A stretch of DNA of 64,000 nucleotides, from the NCBI GenBank assembly GCA_934695325.1, contig CAKUVD010000007.1, forward strand, positions 96,721-160,720. Reading direction: 5' to 3'. The notes beneath the pieces were generated by a model. That model worked only from the letters and a program-made list of their open reading frames with translations, ran no database searches and was not told where the DNA came from. Every line of letters begins with the position of its first letter. Positions within the stretch are counted from its first letter, which is position 1. The DNA comes from an uncultured Bacteroidales bacterium. Its GTDB lineage: Bacteria > Bacteroidota > Bacteroidia > Bacteroidales > UBA932. The translations under genes and the position numbers were made by a program. Below are positions 54,233 through 62,947 of the stretch, piece after piece.

Positions 54233-54240
54233 CAAATATA
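54233..54240 (-). promoter_or_regulatory. -7 box (TATATTTG) for the carboxyltransferase gene
   Basis: TATATTTG on the minus strand is an exact TAnnTTTG match. TTCG lies 19 bases upstream (54260-54263) as a one-mismatch -33 box. The untranslated leader would be about 140 bases. Confidence 0.6.
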
Positions 54241-54300
54241 GTGAAAGCCACTGTAAGAACGAAAACTCAGATGATTTTTAGCAATTTTTTTACCAGCATA

Positions 54301-54331
54301 TTTGGATTCTCGGAAAATGTCATTATATTTG
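54301..54331 (+). promoter_or_regulatory. Promoter of tRNA-His
   Basis: TTTG (54301-54304) and TATATTTG (54324-54331) are separated by exactly 19 bases, a full match to the Bacteroidetes promoter consensus, just upstream of the tRNA. Confidence 0.85.
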
Positions 54332-54344
54332 CAATCCTAAACAC

Positions 54345-54418
54345 GGTGAGCGTAGTTCAGTTGGTAGAGCGCCAGATTGTGGTTCTGGTTGTCGTGGGTT
54401 CGAGCCCCACCGTTCACC
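54345..54418 (+). tRNA. tRNA-His (anticodon GTG)
   Basis: The cloverleaf has the histidine-specific extra G-1 (54345) opposite the discriminator C (54418). The acceptor stem is GTGAGCG with CGTTCAC, the anticodon loop is TTGTGGT with anticodon GTG, and the T-arm is GTGGGTTCGAGCCCCAC. The 3' CCA is not encoded. Confidence 0.97.
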
Positions 54419-54425
54419 CCCTAGG

Positions 54426-54454
54426 GGAGGTCGGTTGAGATTCAGCCGACCTCC
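54426..54454 (+). terminator. Terminator after tRNA-His
   Basis: GGAGGTCGGTTGA (54426-54438) and TCAGCCGACCTCC (54442-54454) form a 13-bp stem with one T-G pair and a 3-base loop. TCTTTCTTTT follows. Confidence 0.88.
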
Positions 54455-54627
54455 TCTTTCTTTTGGAGGCCTCAAGAGTCAGGTGACCCTCACTGTTATT
54501 CCAAACGGATAAGATACGAATTTCCAAACAGCGACTTCTGACAGACTCTCTTCTATAAGTTTATCGTAGACCACGGCACATTCGTATCAAAACGAAAGCG
54601 CTTGTGGATAATTCCGAAAAACAATGC

Positions 54628-54635
54628 TATCTTTG
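54628..54635 (+). promoter_or_regulatory. -7 box (TATCTTTG) for the HAD phosphatase gene
   Basis: TATCTTTG is an exact TAnnTTTG match 20 bases before the ATG at 54655. It lies after the in-frame ATG at 54604, which therefore cannot be the start. Confidence 0.65.
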
Positions 54636-54654
54636 TCGGGTAAAACGCAATGAT

Positions 54655-55554
54655 ATGAACACAAATCACAACAAGGAGCTAACGCCGGAGCTGAGAGAGA
54701 AGCTCGGCAAGATAAAGCATATCGCGCTGGATATGGACGGCACCATATATATGGGAAGCAAACTCTTCCCTTTCACTCCTGGATTCCTGGAGGATATGAC
54801 AAACGCAGGCGTGGGATACTCGTTCCTTACCAACAACCCTACAAAATCAGTGGCCGACTACCTGCACAAGCTCGAGGGAATGGGAATCAAGGCGGATGAA
54901 GGCAATATGTACACGACATCGCTCGCAGCCATTGACTACATAAAGGAGAAATACCCTGAAGCCAAAAGGCTTTTTATGCTGGGAACGCCAAGTATGGTCA
55001 GCCAGTTCAAGAAAGCAGGTTTCGAGGAGTGCGCCGACGACCCGGATGATGTTCCGGATGTGCTCGTGGTGGCATTCGACACTACACTTACATATCCGAG
55101 ACTGTGCCGCGCTGCGTGGTGGGCCAGCCAGGGAATACCATATGTGGCGACGAATCCGGACAGAGTCTGCCCTACGGACCAGAGAACCGTACTCGTAGAC
55201 TGCGGTTCACTTCAGAAATGTATCGAGCACGCCACAGGAAGAAGACCTGATATCGTTCTCGGGAAACCAGATCCGACAATGCTTGACGGCATTATGCACA
55301 GACATCACCTCAAGCCGGAGGAAATCATTATGACAGGGGACAGGATATATACCGACACAGCTATGGCGCACAATGCCGGGGCGGTCGGGGTGCTTGTCCT
55401 TTCAGGAGAGACCACTCTGGAAACGGCCGAGAAAGTGGCCGAAGAGGCAAAGAACAATCCGGCACCGGAATTCTTCCCGCCCGATGTCATCGTGCGCGAC
55501 ATCAGGGAACTCGGAGACCTCATCCTGGCGGCCAAGACAGGCAAGGATCTATAA
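54655..55554 (+). CDS. HAD-IIA family phosphatase (NagD-like)
   Basis: From the ATG at 54655 it has 299 residues. HAD motif I is ALDMDGTIYMG, motif II lies in SFLTNNPTKS, and motif III/IV is LGKPDPTML with MTGDRIYTDTAMAHNAGA. The cap between them is of the C2a type, as in NagD, AraL and 4-nitrophenylphosphatase proteins. These enzymes dephosphorylate small sugar phosphates or nucleotides. The substrate here is unknown. A strong terminator follows. Confidence 0.9.
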   Translation: MNTNHNKELTPELREKLGKIKHIALDMDGTIYMGSKLFPFTPGFLEDMTNAGVGYSFLTNNPTKSVADYLHKLEGMGIKADEGNMYTTSLAAIDYIKEKYPEAKRLFMLGTPSMVSQFKKAGFEECADDPDDVPDVLVVAFDTTLTYPRLCRAAWWASQGIPYVATNPDRVCPTDQRTVLVDCGSLQKCIEHATGRRPDIVLGKPDPTMLDGIMHRHHLKPEEIIMTGDRIYTDTAMAHNAGAVGVLVLSGETTLETAEKVAEEAKNNPAPEFFPPDVIVRDIRELGDLILAAKTGKDL

Positions 55555-55614
55555 TATATAGACTCTCGAAATTTAAGATTCGTCAAAAATCTCGACAAGT
55601 AATTTAAAAATCAT

Positions 55615-55651
55615 AAAAATCTGCGGCAGAACAGTTCTGCCGCAGATTTTT
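55615..55651. terminator. Terminator after the HAD phosphatase gene
   Basis: AAAAATCTGCGGCAGAA and TTCTGCCGCAGATTTTT form a near-perfect long hairpin with a very small loop. T-runs are present on both strands, with eight T on the plus strand. Confidence 0.9.
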
Positions 55652-55798
55652 TTTCGTCCTTTATCACGATATTGCACACCAATACCGCAGGAGGAGCCCT
55701 CGGAATGAAACGACAATATGAAAAACAGACTGAGGAATTCCGGGAAATCCAAGACAGGAAAGACCAGCAAAACACTTTTCGACATAAAACAATATACA

Positions 55799-56512
55799 AT
55801 GAAGATAAGGGAAATAAACGAAGCAGAGAGGCCCAGGGAGAGGCTTCTCGCAAAAGGCGCAGAGGCACTTGGCACGGCGGAATTGCTTGCCATCCTCATA
55901 AGGACAGGCAGCGGGAAAAGGAATGCCATCGAGCTGGCGTATGAAATCATTGCGTCAGCCGGCAGTCTGACAGGCCTGTCAGCGATGTCCTCCGACAGGC
56001 TGACAGCAATACCTGGGATAGGAAAGGAGAAGGCGGCAGTAATATCAGCCGCAATCGAGCTTGGAAGAAGGTTCTCCGCAGAGTCATCCACCGCCGCCGA
56101 AGCCTCCATAACAAGTCCGGAACAGGTCTACGGACTGATGTCACCTTTTCTGAAAGGCATAGACCACGAGGAATGCTGGGTGCTCTACCTCAACAGGGCC
56201 AACCATATCATATTCCGCGAGAAAATTTCATCAGGAGGGCTGAATTCCACGACGATAGACGCGAACACGATACTCAGGAAGGCAATAGAGAAGAAGGCTG
56301 ACGGACTTATACTGGTACACAACCACCCCTCAGGAAATCCGCACCCCGGAGACGCAGACATAAGGGAGACTGCAAGACTGAAAAAAGCCGCCGATACGTT
56401 CAGGATCTCACTTATGGATCACATAATCATATCGGACGGCTGTTTCTACAGTTTCTCTGACGAGCAGATGTCTCCCGGACCTACGGAAAGATTCAGGCAA
56501 GCTCACAGATGA
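55799..56512 (+). CDS. radC: RadC family JAB-domain protein
   Basis: The 237-residue protein starts at 55799 (MKIREINEAERPRERLL), has a helix-hairpin-helix region (TAIPGIGKEKAAVISAAIELG near 69-90) and a C-terminal JAB metalloprotease-like domain with the zinc signature HNHPSG (His174, His176) and Asp185/Asp187. Despite the name, a role in DNA repair is not established; the family is common on mobile elements. The codons upstream of 55799 are in frame but have no family match. The 3' end overlaps the convergent miaB gene by 20 bases. Confidence 0.92.
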   Translation: MKIREINEAERPRERLLAKGAEALGTAELLAILIRTGSGKRNAIELAYEIIASAGSLTGLSAMSSDRLTAIPGIGKEKAAVISAAIELGRRFSAESSTAAEASITSPEQVYGLMSPFLKGIDHEECWVLYLNRANHIIFREKISSGGLNSTTIDANTILRKAIEKKADGLILVHNHPSGNPHPGDADIRETARLKKAADTFRISLMDHIIISDGCFYSFSDEQMSPGPTERFRQAHR

Positions 56513-57860
56513 GGGTGGCGGATGTGCAGGAAAGCACCTTCACATCGACATAGTCACCGACACCGAACACACTCACTCCGTCGGAAGGCATTGTCTCTGA
56601 AGACAGAAGAGCCGGGAACACGCACATTTTGTTCGTAGTGGTCCTTCCGCACAGTTCCTTGTCACTGCGGCGCGAGACGCCCTCCACGAGCACCTTGAAA
56701 GTCTTGCCGACATCACGCTTGTTGCTCTCGAGGCTGAGTTCATTCTGAAGCGCGATTATCTCGTTGAGGCGACGTGTCTTCTCCTGAGCCGAGATGTCAT
56801 CCGGATAGTTGCGGGCTGCCAGAGTGCCCGGACGTTCAGAATACTGAAACATATAGGCGTAGTCATACCCGACACGCCTCATAATATCCAACGTATCCTG
56901 ATGATCCTGCTCCGTCTCGCCGCAGAATCCGGCTATTATATCAGTCGTTATCGCACAATCAGGCATAGACTCTCTTATCCTGGCGACACGCTCCAGATAC
57001 CATTCCCTGGTATAGCGACGACGCATCTTCTCCAGCATAGCATTGCTTCCGGACTGGACAGGCAGATGGATATGACGGCAGACATTCTCATATCTGGCCA
57101 TAGTGTCTATAACCTTATCGCTGATGTCCTTAGGATGTGAGGTCGAGTAACGCACGCGCAGAAGCGGGCTGATCTCGGCCACCATCGACAGAAGGTCAGC
57201 GAAATCCGTCCGGTCGTCAGGGTCATCAGGATTCTTCCACAGATAAGAATCCACATTCTGCCCCAGCAGAGTGACCTCCTTATATCCGCGGTCAAAGACG
57301 TCACAAGCCTCTCTCACGATAGTGTGAGGATCACGGCTGCGCTCAGCACCACGAGTATAGGGAACCACGCAATATGAGCACACGTTATTGCACCCGCGCA
57401 TTATCGAGATGAAGGCAGACACGCCATTCTTGTCAATGCGGACAGGCGTGATGTCATCGTATGTCTCTTCCCTGGAAAGTTCGACATTGATCTGAGGATG
57501 CCCCGGAGCGATCCTTGCGAGCAACATCGGAAGAGACCTATATGAATCCGGCCCAACCACAAAATCCACTCGCCCGCTCTCCAGAAGCTTGTCCTTCAAG
57601 CGCTCCGCCATACAGCCTGCGATGCCGGTGAGCACTCCCTCACGGAGACGTTTCTGACCATAGAACTGATCAATGCGCCCCCATATACGCTGTTCCGCAT
57701 TGTCCCTTATGGAGCAAGTATTGGCCATTATCACGTCCGCCTCGTCAATGTCCTCAGTACGGTCATATCCGGCTTTCTTGAGGATTGAGAAAATGACCTC
57801 GGTGTCATTCACGTTCATCTGACAGCCGTATGTCTCGATATATACTTTCTTGTTTGCCAT
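56493..57860 (-). CDS. miaB: tRNA-2-methylthio-N6-dimethylallyladenosine synthase
   Basis: It adds a methylthio group to the i6A37 that MiaA makes. The 455-residue protein has the three N-terminal cluster cysteines (C13, C49, C83), the radical SAM motif RGCNNVCSYC (C157, C161, C164), and a C-terminal TRAM domain (about 385-455). It has an exact -7 box upstream, overlapping the region of a divergent promoter. miaA lies in the first part of the window, so both steps of the modification are encoded here. Confidence 0.96.
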   Translation of the reverse strand: MANKKVYIETYGCQMNVNDTEVIFSILKKAGYDRTEDIDEADVIMANTCSIRDNAEQRIWGRIDQFYGQKRLREGVLTGIAGCMAERLKDKLLESGRVDFVVGPDSYRSLPMLLARIAPGHPQINVELSREETYDDITPVRIDKNGVSAFISIMRGCNNVCSYCVVPYTRGAERSRDPHTIVREACDVFDRGYKEVTLLGQNVDSYLWKNPDDPDDRTDFADLLSMVAEISPLLRVRYSTSHPKDISDKVIDTMARYENVCRHIHLPVQSGSNAMLEKMRRRYTREWYLERVARIRESMPDCAITTDIIAGFCGETEQDHQDTLDIMRRVGYDYAYMFQYSERPGTLAARNYPDDISAQEKTRRLNEIIALQNELSLESNKRDVGKTFKVLVEGVSRRSDKELCGRTTTNKMCVFPALLSSETMPSDGVSVFGVGDYVDVKVLSCTSATLICELA

Positions 57861-57882
57861 CGTTAGATCTTGTTTCCGGGTG

Positions 57883-57890
57883 CAAAGATA
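57883..57890 (-). promoter_or_regulatory. -7 box (TATCTTTG) for miaB
   Basis: TATCTTTG on the minus strand is an exact TAnnTTTG match, 22 bases before the miaB ATG. Its -33 region overlaps the divergent promoter at 57913. Confidence 0.65.
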
Positions 57891-57912
57891 TGGACATTTA
57901 TTAATTTTTCAT

Positions 57913-57920
57913 TATTTTTG
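57913..57920 (+). promoter_or_regulatory. -7 box (TATTTTTG) for the lipoprotein-SPOR-rpoN group
   Basis: TATTTTTG fits TAnnTTTG and lies 23 bases before the ATG at 57944. The -33 region would fall on the miaB -7 box. Confidence 0.55.
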
Positions 57921-57943
57921 TATCTCGGTCTATTTCATAAAGA

Positions 57944-58420
57944 ATGAAAAACAAGATATTGATAATAGTGCTCGCCGCAGTGGCCCTGTGCCTCGGCGGA
58001 TGCGCAAAGCCAAGTGACATCAAGATAACGTCCGCGGACATCGTTTCGCTGTCCCCCTCAGGCCTCAAGAGCGTCCGGGGGTCGTTTTCCATAGGAATTC
58101 ACAACCCGATGTTCAAGTTCAGGGTATGCGATGTCAAGGGCAGAGTCTATCACAACGGCAAGCCGCTGGCAGATGTCTCGGCCGATGATTTCGAGGTCAA
58201 TGGGAAATCTGACGAAAAATACGACATCGAGGGCAGGGCGGTATTGTGCCAGGGCGTCTCGCTGCTGTCAGTGCTGTCACTCGCCCGCGACCTCAACCCA
58301 GACGACTATACCCTGGACATCTCGGCTGAAATCAAGGCCAAAGGCCTGAGAAAACATATAGAACGCAACAATGTGCCTCTCTCCGCACTGCTGAATGAGA
58401 CCGGCACACAAAAGAACTGA
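57944..58420 (+). CDS. LEA-type-2-like lipoprotein
   Basis: The 158-residue protein has a lipoprotein signal ending VALCLGGC (Cys20). The mature part looks like a single LEA type 2 beta-sandwich domain (IKITSADIVSLSPSGLKSV, FSIGIHNPMFKFRVCDVKG, then LADVSADDFEVNGKSD). The family has no assigned function; members are often attached to the inner face of the outer membrane. It begins a tight group with a SPOR protein and rpoN, with 2-base spacers. Confidence 0.75.
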   Translation: MKNKILIIVLAAVALCLGGCAKPSDIKITSADIVSLSPSGLKSVRGSFSIGIHNPMFKFRVCDVKGRVYHNGKPLADVSADDFEVNGKSDEKYDIEGRAVLCQGVSLLSVLSLARDLNPDDYTLDISAEIKAKGLRKHIERNNVPLSALLNETGTQKN

Positions 58421-58422
58421 AT

Positions 58423-58989
58423 ATGAAGAAGATCATAATAATCATATTGGCTTTGGCGACTACTCTTGTCGCCTATGCACAGGACGGCATAAGGCAGAGC
58501 GAAGACTCGCTGGTCTTCAGACAGGCGGCTCAGATAGACTCCTCTCTCGCAGGGAAATCCATCTTCAATATGCTTTCGGCACACAAATATGGAGAAGGGA
58601 GTGTCAGCATACATCAGTCACAGGCCATAGTCAATGCAATGAAACGGCAGACGATGTCCAATTCCTCCAGAAAGATCTCCGGATACCGCGTCAGGATTTT
58701 CTTCGACAACGCAAAGTCGGCCAGGAACGCTTCCGAAAGTGTGCTGAACTCATTCAGGGCGGCTAATCCAGGCGTTCCCGCATACAGGAGCTACCAGAAC
58801 CCATTCTTCAGGGTAGTGGCCGGAGATTTCCGCACAAAGTCCGAGGCGATGGAGTTTCTGCAGAAGATCAAGTACGCATATCCGTCGGCGCTCGTCGTGA
58901 AAGAGAACATAAACTACCCTGCGGCAGACAAGGAACATAACTATGTAGTAGATACCATATCAGTCGTGAGGCCGTCCATAAACATATAG
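58423..58989 (+). CDS. SPOR-domain protein
   Basis: The 188-residue protein has a signal peptide (MKKIIIIILALATTLVAYAQ) and a C-terminal SPOR-like domain (about 85-165; GYRVRIFFDNAKSARNASE, then PFFRVVAGDFRTKSEAMEFLQKI). SPOR domains bind peptidoglycan that lacks stem peptides, often at the division site. The middle part has no recognised domain. It lies 2 bases after the LEA-like gene and 2 bases before rpoN. Confidence 0.85.
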   Translation: MKKIIIIILALATTLVAYAQDGIRQSEDSLVFRQAAQIDSSLAGKSIFNMLSAHKYGEGSVSIHQSQAIVNAMKRQTMSNSSRKISGYRVRIFFDNAKSARNASESVLNSFRAANPGVPAYRSYQNPFFRVVAGDFRTKSEAMEFLQKIKYAYPSALVVKENINYPAADKEHNYVVDTISVVRPSINI

Positions 58990-58991
58990 TT

Positions 58992-60407
58992 ATGCTGAAA
59001 CAGGAATTAGGGCTCAAGCAAGTACAGAAACTTTCGCCGCTTCAGATCCAGACCATCAAGCTCATAGAGCTCCCGATCCAGGAACTGGAGCAGAGGGTGC
59101 GCAAGGAACTGGAAGAGAATCCGGTTCTGGATGACAGTGCTCCGGAGTCAAAGGATGACGACGGCAACGAGCAGCCGAGAGAGGTTTCGCTTTCTGACAT
59201 AAAGGACGACGACTCCATACCGGAGTACAGACTTCACGTGAACAACTACGGAAAAGACGAGAAGCCTCAATACAACACTTTCTCAGTAAAGGAAAGCTTC
59301 ACACAGAGCCTCCTGGATCAGCTTGGATTCAGGAACCTGACTGATCATCAGCACGATGTGGCGGCATTCATAATCGGCAGCCTGGACGATGACGGCTACT
59401 TGCGCAGAGATATCGACAGCATCGTGGACGACCTGGCGTTCCGGATGAACATCACCACCACAGACGAGGAAGTCCTGGATATGCTGCACATAATACAGCA
59501 GTTCGATCCGCCAGGAATCGGAGCGAGAGACCTCCGGGAATGTCTGCTCATACAGCTCAGAGGGATGAAGCAGACACAGGATGTGATCGATGCGGAAAAG
59601 ATATTGACAGACTGGTTCCAGGAATTCTCCAACAAGCATTTCCAGAAGATAATGACCAGGCTGAACCTGTCCCAGGACGAGATGAAGGCGGCGATGGCCA
59701 AGATCGTGAAGCTGAACCCTTCCCCGGGCGGACAGATAGACGATTCATATACCGACCAGGCGCAGCAGATAGTGCCCGACTTCATACTGACGCTGGAAGA
59801 CGGCGAGTTAAAGCTGAGTATGCCCAGGTTCTCGATACCTGAAATCAGGATAAACAAGAAATATGCGGAACTGCTGATGGACGCAGCGAATTCTTCCGAA
59901 AGGCAGAAGAAGGAGGCCGCGACATTCGTGAAACAGAAGATGGACTCGGCCAAATGGTTCGTGGAGGCCCTGAAACAGAGGCACAACACCCTGCTCAGCA
60001 CAATGCAGGCGATAGTGGACTACCAGCACGACTATTTTATGGACGGAGACGAGTCTCACCTGAAGCCGATGGTGCTCAAGGACATAGCAGCCAAGACAGG
60101 ATTCGACATATCCACCATATCCAGAGTCGTGAACAGCAAATACATCGAGACGCATTTCGGCATATTCCCGCTGAAGTACTTCTTCTCGGAGGGCCTCGAG
60201 AATCAGCAAGGCGAGGAGGTCTCCACAAGAGAACTGAAGAAAGTGCTCCAGGAATGCGTGGACAAGGAGGACAAGCAGAAACCGCTTACCGACGACCAGC
60301 TTGTGACCATAATGAACGAGAAAGGATACAAGGTGGCAAGAAGGACAATAGCCAAATACCGTGACCAGCTGGGAATACCGAAGGCACGGCTCAGAAAGGA
60401 ACTGTAG
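58992..60407 (+). CDS. rpoN: RNA polymerase sigma-54 factor
   Basis: The 471-residue protein has the Gln/Leu-rich region I that interacts with activators (LKQELGLKQVQKLSPLQIQTI), the core-binding region, and the C-terminal DNA-binding part with the RpoN box ARRTIAKYR at 449-457. Sigma-54 needs an AAA+ activator; none is present in the window. The gene lies in a tight group with envelope genes, not next to hpf or ptsN as in proteobacteria. Its stop codon lies inside the terminator stem. Confidence 0.96.
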   Translation: MLKQELGLKQVQKLSPLQIQTIKLIELPIQELEQRVRKELEENPVLDDSAPESKDDDGNEQPREVSLSDIKDDDSIPEYRLHVNNYGKDEKPQYNTFSVKESFTQSLLDQLGFRNLTDHQHDVAAFIIGSLDDDGYLRRDIDSIVDDLAFRMNITTTDEEVLDMLHIIQQFDPPGIGARDLRECLLIQLRGMKQTQDVIDAEKILTDWFQEFSNKHFQKIMTRLNLSQDEMKAAMAKIVKLNPSPGGQIDDSYTDQAQQIVPDFILTLEDGELKLSMPRFSIPEIRINKKYAELLMDAANSSERQKKEAATFVKQKMDSAKWFVEALKQRHNTLLSTMQAIVDYQHDYFMDGDESHLKPMVLKDIAAKTGFDISTISRVVNSKYIETHFGIFPLKYFFSEGLENQQGEEVSTRELKKVLQECVDKEDKQKPLTDDQLVTIMNEKGYKVARRTIAKYRDQLGIPKARLRKEL

Positions 60408-60427
60408 GTCGGCGCCTGCAGTTTTTT
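60402..60427 (+). terminator. Terminator of rpoN overlapping its stop codon
   Basis: CTGTAGG (60402-60408) and CCTGCAG (60415-60421) pair with one wobble around a 6-base loop and are followed by TTTTTT. The TAG stop lies in the stem. Confidence 0.8.
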
Positions 60428-60475
60428 CTCTCATAAGACAAAGGACGGCATCAATATTGAAAAACAGACACCGGC

Positions 60476-60485
60476 GCGTATACGC
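60476..60485. promoter_or_regulatory. Palindrome upstream of glpK
   Basis: GCGTATACGC is a perfect 10-bp palindrome 23 bases before the glpK ATG. It could be an operator for a glycerol regulator, but no regulator is encoded nearby. Confidence 0.3.
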
Positions 60486-60508
60486 CTTATATAAAAACGT
60501 TACAGATA

Positions 60509-62002
60509 ATGGAGAAACAATACATCCTGGCTCTCGACCAGGGTACCAGTTCATCACGCGCGATAGTATTCGACCACGAAGGCCATATCTGCGCGACAGC
60601 ACAAAAAGAATTCCAACAGCATTTCCCGAGACCCGGCTGGGTGGAGCACGACCCTAAGGATATCTGGTCTTCCGAAGCATCCGTCGTCGCCGAAGCCATA
60701 ACTGCATTGGGGATCAATGGCCTTAACATTGCCGGCATCGGAATAACAAACCAGAGGGAGACCACGATAGTATGGGATGCGGAGACAGGAGAGCCTGTAT
60801 ATAACGCCATCGTATGGCAAGACCGCAGGACTTCTGAATACTGCGACACCCTGAAGGCTCAGAATCTTACACAGTTCATCAGGGAGAAGACCGGACTGAT
60901 CCTGGACGCATATTTCAGCGCCACGAAGATACGCTGGATTCTGGAGAATGTACCAGGGGCCAGGGAGAAGGCAGAGGCCGGAAAGCTTCGCTTCGGAACA
61001 GTGGACACCTGGCTGATCTGGAACCTGACAAGAGGTGAAGTCCACGTAACAGACGTCAGCAATGCGTCCAGGACAATGCTATTCAACATTCACACTCTGA
61101 AGTGGGATGAGGATCTGCTGAAGATGTTCGGCATACCTGCGTCAATGATGCCTGAAGTCCACTCGTCTTCCGAGATCTACGGATACACCAAGACGACTAT
61201 ATTCGCACACAAGGTTCCGATAGCAGGCATCGCGGGAGACCAGCAGTCCGCATTGTTCGGACAGATGTGCACAGAGCCTGGCTCGGTGAAGAACACCTAT
61301 GGTACAGGATGCTTCCTACTTATGAACAGCGGTGACAAGCCTATAGTATCTTCTCATAATCTGCTCACCACCATCGCCTGGAAAATCGGGGACAAGGTGA
61401 ACTATGCCCTGGAAGGCAGCATCTTCGTAGGAGGCTCGGCAGTCCAGTGGCTGCGCGACGGACTTGGAATCATAAAGTCATCTTCAGAAATTGAAGGCCT
61501 GGCAATGACTGTTCCTGACAATGGAGGAGTTTATTTCGTACCTGCATTGACAGGACTGGGAGCACCTTACTGGGATCAATATGCAAAAGGCACAATCTGC
61601 GGTCTCACCCGCGGCACTACAGCCGCACATATAGCCAGGGCCACCCTGGAAGGCATCGCATTCGAGACAATGGATATCGTACATGCAATGGAAAAGGACG
61701 CCGGTATGAAACTCTCAGAACTGAAGGTGGACGGAGGTGCGTCCAGGAACAATCTGATGATGCAGTTCCAGGCTGACATCCTCGGTACGAAGGTCATTCG
61801 GCCGAAAGTGACAGAGACTACGGCTATGGGAGCCTGCTATCTTGCAGGACTGGCCACAGGCTACTGGAGTTCACTTGACGACATCCGCCGCCAGTGGGCA
61901 GCCGACAAGGTATTCGAGCCGCTCGCACCGGCAGAAAAGGTTCTGGCACTCAAGGAGGGATGGGCAGATGCCATAAGGAGGACTCTTTCCGGAAAAGAAT
62001 AA
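60509..62002 (+). CDS. glpK: Glycerol kinase
   Basis: It phosphorylates glycerol to glycerol 3-phosphate with ATP. The 497-residue length is typical. The phosphate-binding [10 protein letters not shown] (10-18), [10 protein letters not shown] with the substrate arginine, [10 protein letters not shown] and [10 protein letters not shown] are all intact. glpF follows 8 bases later. The pair imports glycerol and traps it in the cytoplasm. No glycerol 3-phosphate dehydrogenase is seen in the window. Confidence 0.97.
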   Translation: MEKQYILALDQGTSSSRAIVFDHEGHICATAQKEFQQHFPRPGWVEHDPKDIWSSEASVVAEAITALGINGLNIAGIGITNQRETTIVWDAETGEPVYNAIVWQDRRTSEYCDTLKAQNLTQFIREKTGLILDAYFSATKIRWILENVPGAREKAEAGKLRFGTVDTWLIWNLTRGEVHVTDVSNASRTMLFNIHTLKWDEDLLKMFGIPASMMPEVHSSSEIYGYTKTTIFAHKVPIAGIAGDQQSALFGQMCTEPGSVKNTYGTGCFLLMNSGDKPIVSSHNLLTTIAWKIGDKVNYALEGSIFVGGSAVQWLRDGLGIIKSSSEIEGLAMTVPDNGGVYFVPALTGLGAPYWDQYAKGTICGLTRGTTAAHIARATLEGIAFETMDIVHAMEKDAGMKLSELKVDGGASRNNLMMQFQADILGTKVIRPKVTETTAMGACYLAGLATGYWSSLDDIRRQWAADKVFEPLAPAEKVLALKEGWADAIRRTLSGKE

Positions 62003-62010
62003 AACACATA

Positions 62011-62769
62011 ATGACAATGGAAATTACACTATTCACAAAATGCGTCTTCGAGTTCCTCGGGACGCTCGTCCTCGTTCTGCTCGGAGACGGAGTATGCGCA
62101 GGATGCACGCTTGAGAAATCAAAGGCCAAAGGAGCCGGATGGGTCGTCATAACATTGGCCTGGGGATTCGCCGTAATGTGCGGAGTCTTCATTGCAGGGC
62201 CTTATTCGGGCGCACATCTGAATCCGGCCGTAACATTCGGTCTGGCTCTCGCCGGTAATTTCGAATGGAGCGCCGTGCTCCCGTACATCGTGGCGCAGAT
62301 GCTCGGCGGCTTCATAGGGGCATTGCTGGTCTATGTATTCTACTATGACCATTTCAATGCCACGACACAGAATCCGGACGGTGTCCTGGGTGTGTTCTGC
62401 ACAATGCCTGCGATCGAGCACGAAAGCATCAATTTCCTCAGTGAGATGATCGCCACATTCGTTCTGGTGTTCTGCATTATGGCACTCGGGACATCCGGAA
62501 ACACAGCTTCCTTCGAAGGGGCGGCCATCACCACAGGCGGCATCGGGGCATTCCCTGTGACAGCGCTGATTATGGCTCTCGGAATGTCACTCGGCGGGAC
62601 CACAGGTTACGCAATGAACCCTGCAAGAGACCTCAGCCCGCGTATAGCTCACGCTATCCTGCCGCTGAAAGGAAAACGTGACAGCGGCTGGGGATACAGC
62701 TGGGTTCCAGTCCTAGGTCCTCTAGCCGGAGCGACAGTTGCGGCAGGGCTATACCTTATCGTCTTTTAG
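62011..62769 (+). CDS. glpF: Glycerol facilitator (MIP family)
   Basis: The 252-residue channel (start 62011, MTMEITLFTK; an ATG at 62017 is also possible) has six membrane helices and two half-helices carrying NPA (71-73) and NPARD (203-207). The extra aspartate in NPARD marks the glycerol-conducting branch and not water-only aquaporins. It lies 8 bases after glpK in one operon. Confidence 0.95.
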   Translation: MTMEITLFTKCVFEFLGTLVLVLLGDGVCAGCTLEKSKAKGAGWVVITLAWGFAVMCGVFIAGPYSGAHLNPAVTFGLALAGNFEWSAVLPYIVAQMLGGFIGALLVYVFYYDHFNATTQNPDGVLGVFCTMPAIEHESINFLSEMIATFVLVFCIMALGTSGNTASFEGAAITTGGIGAFPVTALIMALGMSLGGTTGYAMNPARDLSPRIAHAILPLKGKRDSGWGYSWVPVLGPLAGATVAAGLYLIVF

Positions 62770-62788
62770 CTGCCACTACAAAGACTGA

Positions 62789-62833
62789 CGGACAGGCGCC
62801 GTGAAAGTCAGATGCCACGGAGAAACGTGTCCG
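62789..62833. other. Two-step stem-loop in the glpF-cls intergenic region
   Basis: CGGACA (62789-62794) pairs with TGTCCG (62828-62833), and inside it CCGTG (62799-62803) pairs with CACGG (62816-62820). It lies between two converging genes. It has no T-run, so it is not a typical terminator; the role is unknown. Confidence 0.4.
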
Positions 62834-62947
62834 AACTGCATATTCCGCAATATTGCAATCTCCATAAATAATTAATATACAATATTATCGGAAAAGCACA
62901 AGGACAAAGTCGTGGCTCACGAGTTTAGCACATCGCCTTAGCCGGCC

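Noticed and set aside
55865..55890. Sigma-54 promoter candidate (TGGCAC then TTGC)
   Set aside because: The spacer is two bases too long and the site lies inside radC.
55799..56512. radC as evidence for a mobile element
   Set aside because: radC can ride on mobile elements, but no integrase, att repeat or transfer gene is near and the neighbours are housekeeping genes.
61950..62603. Minus-strand frames across glpF
   Set aside because: They are shadows of a clear glycerol facilitator gene.
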